From positions 1-45,980 of the forward strand of contig JAUXUI010000134.1 of the NCBI GenBank assembly GCA_030681035.1: 45,980 nucleotides of DNA. The letters are read 5' to 3'. The position numbers and the translations under genes are program-made. Position 1 is the first letter of the stretch, and each line of letters starts with the position of its first letter. This document shows positions 45,340-45,980 of this stretch, piece after piece. This stretch comes from Lysobacteraceae bacterium (lineage in GTDB: Bacteria > Pseudomonadota > Gammaproteobacteria > Xanthomonadales > Xanthomonadaceae). The notes below the pieces were generated by a model. That model was not told the DNA's origin. It did not search any database and saw only the letters and a list, made by a program, of their open reading frames with translations.

Positions 45340-45894
45340 ATGAGCCAGCCCTATATCTTTTATGGCGCCGAGGTATCGCTGTACTCGGGCAAGGTGCGCG
45401 CCTACCTGCGTTACAAGGCCATACCTTTCGAGGAGCGGCTGGCCACGCTCGCGGTGTACCGTCAAATCATCGTGCCGAAAATCGGCCGGCCGATCATCCC
45501 GGTGGTGCAGACCCCGCAGGGTGAATACCTGCAAGACACCACCGTCATCATCGACGCACTGGAACCTCGCTTCCCCGATCACCCGGTGTACCCCGATACC
45601 CCGGCGCAGCGGCTGGTAGCGCTGCTGCTGGAATTGTACGGCGACGAGTGGCTGGTGATGCCGGCGATGCACTACCGCTGGCAGTACAAACGGCAAAACC
45701 TCGGCACCATCCTGCGTGCTTTCGGCAACCTGCTGCGGCCGCAATCACCGGCCTGGCTCAAACCGATTATCGGCCTGCTGCCGGCATTCAAGTTCGGCGG
45801 TAGGTACCAGAATTATTTCGGCATCGGCAAACCCATGCACGCCCAATCCACCCAAGTTAAGGGTCATTCGAAAATAAGTCAAAATAACGCTTGA
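45340..45894 (+). pseudogene. Glutathione S-transferase-like gene, cut by the IS
   Basis: The open frame codes MSQPYIFYGAEVSLYSGKVR, a thioredoxin-fold GST N-terminal domain whose expected glutathione-binding Ser sits near YSGKVR. An early C-terminal helical region follows (RPQSPAWLKPIIGLLPAFKF). After residue 167 (GKPMHA) the frame runs into insertion-sequence DNA that begins at 45841, adding a foreign tail of about 17 residues to a TGA at 45892-45894. Intact members of this group continue for many more residues with the rest of the all-helical domain. It is therefore a truncated gene. I chose the ATG at 45340, with a GGAG site just before it. Confidence 0.85.
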
Positions 45895-45918
45895 CATTGC
45901 AGAAATAAAAGCGGTCGG

Positions 45919-45941
45919 CAGTGAGAAATTTTTGCTCACTG
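45919..45941 (+). promoter_or_regulatory. Hairpin upstream of the transposase start
   Basis: CAGTGAG (45919-45925) and CTCACTG (45935-45941) form a perfect 7-bp stem with loop AAATTTTTG, eight bases before the transposase ATG. In several IS elements a hairpin near the start blocks translation when transcription comes from outside; that function is inferred here. Confidence 0.45.
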
Positions 45942-45949
45942 AAGACCTT

Positions 45950-45980
45950 ATGTCACTGCCCAAGCTGCACGCCCTGTTTG
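45950..45980 (+). CDS. Transposase N-terminal start (partial, leaves the window)
   Basis: An ATG at 45950 opens a frame reading MSLPKLHALF to the window edge, after the IS left end. The position and orientation match the transposase whose tail is at 3-134 in the other copy. Too few residues are visible to name the family from this end alone. Confidence 0.55.
   Translation, partial: MSLPKLHALF

Larger units (their letters stand above)
45841..45980 (+). mobile_element. Left end of a second IS copy (partial)
   Basis: The segment starts GCCCAATCCACCC, identical over 21 bases to the reverse complement of 149-169, so the two ends are the left and right inverted repeats of one IS type. A transposase start follows at 45950. 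The junction with the GST gene lies at about 45840. It has the same orientation as the element at the window's start. A TTGACA at 45891-45896 lacks a good -10. The element runs beyond the window. Confidence 0.8.

Noticed and set aside
45891-45919. TTGACA as a transposase or outward promoter
   Set aside because: No acceptable -10 hexamer at 16-18 bases spacing, so only noted as part of the IS end.

Overview
The window looks like the chromosome of a high-GC gammaproteobacterium, most likely Lysobacterales/Xanthomonadales (Rhodanobacteraceae-like). I infer this from the gene content (glyQ/glyS, tatABC, tamA/tamB, a bioB-bioF-bioH-bioC operon, BPSS1780-like and DUF2062 membrane proteins). The TGTAGGAGCCCACCC-type intergenic palindromes point the same way. 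No species can be named from the sequence alone. No rRNA, tRNA, CRISPR array, phage or integron was recognised.

Layout. 1-169 is the right end of an insertion sequence (IS) that has cut a vapC-like PIN toxin gene (150-275), leaving its Phd-type antitoxin intact (272-502). Next come recQ, a YgjP-type metallopeptidase, an EamA exporter and a Tyr-rich lipoprotein. A 606-nt hairpin-rich gap (5484-6089) follows, then mnmG, a DUF2062 protein and a secreted sialidase-fold protein. The minus-strand block 9858-18972 holds tamA-tamB and glyQ-glyS. 19092-25682 carries a BPSS1780-like membrane protein and then four tightly packed genes. Three of these encode integral-membrane proteins with cytoplasmic-type CxxC-x10-CxxC zinc ribbons (one, four and one copies), and the fourth a glycine-zipper lipoprotein. 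After tatABC and a SYLF-domain protein come hemH, an alpha/beta hydrolase, a second and complete Phd/PIN toxin-antitoxin pair, pepN, a threonine/serine dehydratase and a cytochrome b561. The biotin operon diverges from comF. The end of the window holds an M20 peptidase, two divergent SDR oxidoreductases, a saccharopine-dehydrogenase-like protein, a small membrane protein, a UPF0114 protein and a GST gene. The GST gene is cut by a second copy of the same IS, whose left end starts at 45841.

Working together. tamA/tamB, tatABC, the lipoproteins and the zinc-ribbon membrane operon are all envelope functions. bioB/F/H/C supply pimelate and the late biotin steps, and bioD and bioA must lie elsewhere. 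Intergenic DNA holds several palindromic repeats, including a 101-bp unit present twice in opposite orientation (34930-35030 and 41593-41693).

The best candidate for an undescribed system is the zinc-ribbon membrane operon (20380-25682). The clearest genome-dynamics observation is the matching IS ends that interrupt genes at both edges.
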